The notes beneath the pieces were generated by a model, which saw nothing but the letters and a program-made list of their open reading frames with translations, did no database searches and was not told where the DNA came from. The position numbers were made by a program, and so were the translations under genes. Source: Odiellus spinosus (Eukaryota; Arthropoda; Arachnida; Opiliones; Phalangiidae). From it: a stretch of 64,000 nt of DNA. Below, one piece after another: positions 59,101-64,000 of the stretch. Each line of letters begins with the position of its first letter. The first letter of the stretch is position 1. The stretch is taken from positions 3,288,501 through 3,352,500 of the forward strand of contig OY987226.1 in NCBI GenBank assembly GCA_963920705.1, read 5' to 3'.

Positions 59101-62100
59101 GCCACAAAAAAGCCATTGAACACAGAAACAGTTGCATCTCAGCAGATATATACCAAGTATGTTGCATACACTACATATGAGATATATATTATATCAGAAG
59201 CCGATGAAACCCTCCTTTGAAGTCTATTACTCCCTGGTCTTGTCTACCCCTCTCTGTATGGGTTAGTTTCAAAAAGCGCGATTCGTACGCCTCCTAACGG
59301 TAGATATTTTCGGAGCGGGAGTTCGTCGAGCGAATATCTCTAGCAGCCTCGGAGTTCGTCAAAAAAAAAACGTCGTCGTTTGTTGAGAGAGAGAATTTCC
59401 AATTTTCCGTAGACAGGGGGGTATGAAGTAGGACCCCTCCGATCTCGTAAAATTGGGAATTTTACCCATACAGAGAGGAGCGCTATATCGAACATTAGAG
59501 TAGTAGACTTCAAAGGAGGGTTTCATCTACTTCTGATTATATTATAATCATTAGGCAATATTTAAATTTTGTTAGAGACTGCTTAATTAAAAACACTCTG
59601 AGATAAAACTTATTTGGCTGCAATTTATTTCAATGTGGTAATAGGAAAAATCTTATTTAAGGTGAACAGTTACTTGTGAAGAGTAGGACATATCTTAAAT
59701 ATGGTAGATATTTCTAAACTATGGTCGGAATTTACAGAAGCCAGGGTCACCAAAGACGCGGACCCAGTTCAATGGTTTAATGAACGTTATATAGTTGGTT
59801 AACAGGGGGAACACTAAATTAACGCGGGTTCCCAAAGTCAAAGGCTTTGTTCCCACATCGCTACGCCACTGGGAACATCTGGAGAACAGTTTTTGAGGCT
59901 TACAATTTAATTTGGCGAGCTTTTACAGAGATAAAAGGTATTCAAATTTCTATCTAATTTATTGCGTTTTGCGAATGAATTAAAGTTAAAAATATATTTA
60001 CCATTTCTTCGACATCCACGAAATTGTTAATTGATAAGGCTATAGCCCACCAATTTTTTCTGCAGTAATGAACTTCAGAATCCATGTTTTCGTGCCAAAA
60101 AGGTCCCGATCCCGTCAAGGGTGTCAAAATCATGATTCCCACTACTAATAATGCTGCTGGTATCAGCCTCCACACTCTCCTTCCAACGAAAATAGGTACG
60201 ATGAAAGCCCTCGTGCCATGCTTGTTGACCAACTTGACGGTCACGTTACACAAAATAACGCCGCTAATTGCGTGTACATCGCCAATAGATTAGTTTTAAT
60301 GTGGGGGAAAGGGTAAAGGCCATAAATGACGCAACCTCAAACCAGAATAAACACAATGGCCCAAGCTGCACAGTGAACACTTAAACAACGCCATAAATTT
60401 ACCTAAATTTTTGCGTCCTTTGACTCATGTGTTTTTTTCCTTTCGAGGGATCGCGGTTTTTTATTTTTATTCGTGATTTTTAATGTTTATCAGGGTTTTT
60501 TTATTAAAATTCGCGTTTTTTTTTCTTCAGGGGGTAAAAAATATTAATTCAACTGAAAATTACGAATTTGACCCGGTAAAATAGCTAAAAAGCTGATAAA
60601 ATTGGTAACGTTTTGCGTGTTTATGTGTTTTCAACTCGTATTCACCGGTTGGCAACCCTGCATATTGTGGACACTTTTGTCCAAGGTTTAGAGGTCGGGG
60701 TTTGAACAAGATTATCCAGAAATATTAGGTTAATCAGTTAATCATAAAAAAATAATCGGTAAATTATTCGCGATTACATTGCGTTTATCATAGACTTCCC
60801 GTGGATAATTTCAAAATATGAATAAAGATAAAACAAACAGAAATTATCTTATCCAAACCCCGACCTCTACCAAGGTTGCGTATTTCTTTTATGCTCTATT
60901 TAATTACCTCACGAAGAAAAATGTGTCCACGGAGAGCAATGCGTTTAATATAGTTTGGAACCAAACGTCTTGACCGAAGTCTACCACATTTAATAAGTCA
61001 TCTAGATTTCGGATATTTTCTTTAAATAAATGATATTTTGGACAAATAATATTATCGTGACATATTTACTGAGCATTTGTTTGTTATTGAAACAATAAGT
61101 GTGTCCCAAAACGACCCAACTCATTGAAATCACCTTAAAACCATGCAAACAAAGTAATTCTTTCTGGTCCTGATGAAAGTCGGTTTTGAAAATATTCTTA
61201 ACGTTGTAGGGAATGGAAAATGATCGTATCAATTGCCAGCATAAACCTAAAATCAATTATGCTGTTTTAAATATAAGGTCATTTAAATGAGAATTTAAGA
61301 CAAAGTGTAAGCCTAATGACTTCCATTATCTTTAAAGTTATCTAAGAATCTTGGGGTAGCCTGAAAATATCTCTAAGCAACGCCTCCTATATTTTATCAA
61401 AGCCAGTGCACGCGGGAAAAAAAATTCTAAAAGAGGAAATCTAGTTCGCCAATTTTCCCCTCTAGAGGCGCGATTAACCAACGATTTTTGCATACGCGTC
61501 TCTCCCGTTACCGTGGCAACCTGACATAGGAACGTCTCCTACGTCGGGTTGCCACGGTAACGGGAGAGACGCGTCCGCAAAAGTCGATGAATGATCCTGC
61601 CACCTACCGAGAAAAAATGACAATCCTATATAAGCTAAAGTCCCCTCCTGCTTCAGGAGCGTGCACTGGCTTTGATAAAATATAGGAGGCGTTGCTCTTT
61701 GAACAATAGTTCTTACTTTTGGTACCGTTAATATCTTTCGTTTTTTCGAAGCCAATTAAATGCGCCACTGTGGCCAACACCGTTATTGTTACGAATGCCA
61801 GTAAAATGCATCTAAAATGTTTATTATATATTTTTTATTTGAATATTCTTAAAGTTACGCTACCTGGAGTACATAATAAGAAGTTCTTAAATCTGCAGGG
61901 AATTTGAAATTACTTTTTTAGCTTAAGGGCAAGGACCGCAAAGTCAGTTCAATTGCTCCTTTTGAATTGGCTTTTTCCAAGGTAGAGCGATTTTTAAAGC
62001 ATTTTTAAGCATCACTACTAGGTAGGGCTTAATTTTTTTTCTGGTATTTTAATAATCTTTTATTTGTATCGAGAAAAAGGTTGCCACAGCGGTGCCTATA

Positions 62101-63249
62101 CGGGTCTAAGAACTTATTTTTATGTACTCCTAATGTTACTTATTACATAATTATGATTTGGTCCGTTTCAAAGATGACGCTTTCTTTAGTATGGCAGTCC
62201 TTAACCTTCGCATACATTTCCATACCCGAAACCACTGTATGTAAATCATATTTTGATATGGACAAATTATACTGCAGAGGGACCCACAACAAAAATCGCA
62301 GCCGCCATAGGATTTTGCTTAGGAATTAAAATTCCCGGCTATAATGTTGTTTGCTGTAGGACACGTAAGAGATGGGGCGACGCTCTCGGTATGTAGGCGT
62401 AGCTAAGATAGTAGTTTATAGTAAGACAAACTAGAGGACCTCTGATCGAAGTGCTGGGAAATTGGGCACCGTCGTCGTGGGTCCCTCTACAGTATGCTTG
62501 GTCCATGGCTTGGCGGGTTGAATGTCGGGATTAGCTACCCTTCGGGGGTTAGACTCGAATGTCGGAAATATAAATAGGGTATGAAATCAAATATCGGGAC
62601 TAGACTTGACGGTTATGGTTAAACGTTGTTGAATGTTGGTAATATGCTAGATAGGTTATGGTGTGATGTCGTGAATATATGTTGGATTATGGAAGAATCT
62701 CCGAAATTAGATGCGGGCGAAATCCTAGATTAGTCTTAGGGATTGTGGGTGTGTTTATGAGCTTAGAAATCGTGTTATTTAATGCCATCCGAAGCCAAAT
62801 CTACCTCCATTAACGATTTTCTGAAGGTCATCTTGACTGCATAGTGAAGGAACACATAATCCCAATCGAAATCCAATTGTGTAAAATAATGCGGCGTTTT
62901 TCTTCAATTCTTGAAACACCTGCGCGGCGAGTCGGATTCTTTATAGAATTATTTCGATAACCCGTCTATCTCTAAAACTACATTCGCACTAGCGTATCCC
63001 AGTGAAATTTTAAATAACATACTTGATTTTTCGCTGTGAAGTTTTGCAAATCCCTTAGAACAGTGTCCGTTCGATAAAACGGGAGTCTCGCTGGCAATGG
63101 TGGTCTGATTGTAAGGGCGCAATATTGTCCCTTGAAACCTCCGTATTCGTTAGAGTTAACGTCAATACTTAGACACTGGTCGTAAGCGCCAAGGGAACTG
63201 AAAGAACCGGACATAATACCACTAGATGGTTTGCCAATAGAGTCGAACA
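56139..63249 (-). CDS. NRF-6-like membrane acyltransferase, copy B, 5' exon not in window
   Basis: Thirteen exons in transcript order: 63249-63023, 62919-62805, 62234-62147, 61811-61717, 61246-61070, 61001-60908, 60263-60002, 59170-59091, 59018-58896, 57740-57620, 57551-57362, 56548-56406, 56342-56139. About 639 codons, intact. The first exon here begins at phase 1 (M)FDSIGKPSSGIMSG, equivalent to exon 2 of copy A. The signal-peptide exon must lie beyond 64000 or be lost. Ten of the thirteen exons have exactly the same length as in copy A. Seen: NRF cysteines (DQCL, QYCA, LCVPSLC, DCHT), HGFKVISMSWVVLGHTY, GPFWHENM, CRKNWWA, HTWYISAEMQLF and LVYLLHYVVMW. Five MITEs sit in or next to its introns. 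Function as for copy A; the substrate is unknown. Confidence 0.88.
56755..57092. mobile_element. MITE of the CAGAAG family, copy 1 (338 bp)
   Basis: Left end CAGAAGCCGATGAAACCCTC and CTTTGAAGTCTATTACT; right end AGTAGTAGACTTCAAAGGAG and GGTTTCATCTACTTCTG, the imperfect inverse. Nearly identical to 59195-59535. In an intron of NRF-6-like B. Confidence 0.85.
58476..58717. mobile_element. 5'-truncated copy of the CAAGAATCC fold-back MITE
   Basis: TAACAAAAGTTCGTCCGCAA through CCTGAATGGATTCTT is nearly identical to 63477-63705 and retains the right inverted repeat, but the left terminal repeat is missing. Confidence 0.75.
59195..59535. mobile_element. MITE of the CAGAAG family, copy 2 (341 bp)
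   Basis: Same element as 56755-57092, differing by a handful of substitutions and three extra A in a poly-A run. Flanked on both sides by ATTATAT, a likely 7-8 bp target-site duplication. In an intron of NRF-6-like B. Confidence 0.87.
61376..61696. mobile_element. MITE with 38-bp perfect terminal inverted repeats
   Basis: AGCAACGCCTCCTATATTTT...CCAGTGCACGC at the left is repeated in inverse at the right (GCGTGCACTGG...GGAGGCGTTGCT). An inner inverted pair (ACGCGTCTCTCCCGTTACCG, TGGCAACC and inverse) surrounds a short loop at about 61525-61540. Non-coding; in an intron of NRF-6-like B. Confidence 0.85.
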
Positions 63250-64000
63250 CTAGAAGAATAACCACATGGTTGGAAAGATAAGCAATCGGACACAAATAGT
63301 CAAAACTCCACAATATATTTCTTAAGACATGTCACTTTCATTAAATAAATGTTGTTTGGCGTATGACCATTAAAATAATATGCTAATACCAAGAATCCAT
63401 TCAGGTTCCATAAGAATATGGGAGCATAGCTTTAGCCTCTGGTACCATCCTCCCAAACTTTGTAACAAAAGTTCGTCCGCAATTTTCGCAACATTTGTAC
63501 GCTTAGATCTTTTTTCGGTCGGCTCCATTTTTATTACCCAAAATATTATGTCAAGGTCGTTAGTGGCGCGGGTTAATAATATAATGTCAGGAGCGATTTA
63601 CTTGGAAAATCGATTCGAAGCGGAAGAACTTTTGCTACAAAGTTTGGGAGGATGGTTATTGAATCGCGGCCCTCCCATATTCTTATGGAACCTGAATGGA
63701 TTCTTACTAATACAATATTTGGACCGCATGATAATAAGATTGTTTCAGATTCTGTATTTGGCCCACCAATAAAAAATAGTTGTGCATCCCTGCTTTAAAA
63801 TGGACAAATGTACTTTGATATTTTACTCATTCTACTTTTTTATAGAGCTACCTTCATATAGTATTTAAAAATTTAAATTAAACTGTTAATTTAGGCAAAA
63901 TCTGCATGGAAAGGCCCATCCAATCAGATCGTGCGATCTAGTGACTATGGTTGTTGGTTTAAAAATTTCTAGCATTACATGGGAGGTTATTTGTTTTGAA
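63250..64000. other. Region upstream of NRF-6-like B exon 2
   Basis: Apart from the MITE, no signal-peptide or NRF exon equivalent to copy A exon 1 is visible on the minus strand. In copy A the equivalent intron is only 209 bp. Confidence 0.5.
63390..63706. mobile_element. CAAGAATCC fold-back MITE, full copy with target-site duplication
   Basis: The left arm AAGAATCCATTCAGGTTCCA...CCATCCTCCCAAACTTTGTA inverts to TACAAAGTTTGGGAGGATGG...TGGAACCTGAATGGATTCTT, terminal repeats of nearly 100 bp with an unpaired insert. CTAATAC flanks both sides (63383-63389 and 63707-63713), as expected for a 7-8 bp, hAT-like target-site duplication. Confidence 0.82.

Overview
The window looks like an AT-rich arthropod nuclear genome. 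The F-box/WD40 gene at 7.8-11.6 kb is very close to insect archipelago, and an egghead-type glycosyltransferase and two NRF-6-type acyltransferases are typical of ecdysozoans. A cellular RNA-dependent RNA polymerase (RdRP) relative is also present. Most insects lack that family while many other arthropods keep it, so I do not name an order. Introns were inferred from GT/AG sites and phase. In every model below all junctions preserve the reading frame.

Layout from left to right. (1) 1137-11610, plus strand: archipelago/FBXW7, with a possible extra N-terminal helix-hairpin-helix (HhH) domain made from two exons 6.4 kb apart. (2) 11.6-14.7 kb: intergenic, with a MITE (a small transposon remnant with inverted ends) and a 32-bp minisatellite. 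(3) 14669-22374, plus: a complete 15-exon FGAM synthase (Pfas, de novo purine synthesis). (4) 25026-26402, minus: a single-exon egghead. (5) 27.6-29.8 kb: transposon-derived DNA, including a 1.8-kb element with long terminal inverted repeats (TIRs) and a fold-back element. (6) 30449-31847, minus: a two-exon C2H2 zinc-finger protein I cannot name. (7) 32400-37204, plus: a five-exon RdRP-family gene that reads open from end to end but lacks the catalytic segment. (8) 38596-43863, minus: a complete 14-exon NRF-6-like acyltransferase. (9) 46.1-55.1 kb: a 9-kb satellite built from a few short related units, arranged as a giant imperfect palindrome that switches strand near 51.53 kb. (10) 56139-63249, minus: a second NRF-6-like gene with the same exon plan, loaded with MITEs and missing its first exon in this window.

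The genes do not form a single pathway. SCF-Fbw7 degradation, purine synthesis, glycolipid synthesis and membrane acyl transfer are unrelated housekeeping or developmental functions. The two acyltransferases are clearly a tandem duplication now separated by the satellite. The observations that most deserve follow-up are the RdRP with its catalytic segment missing in frame, the HhH-FBXW7 junction, and the palindromic satellite whose units look like splice acceptors.
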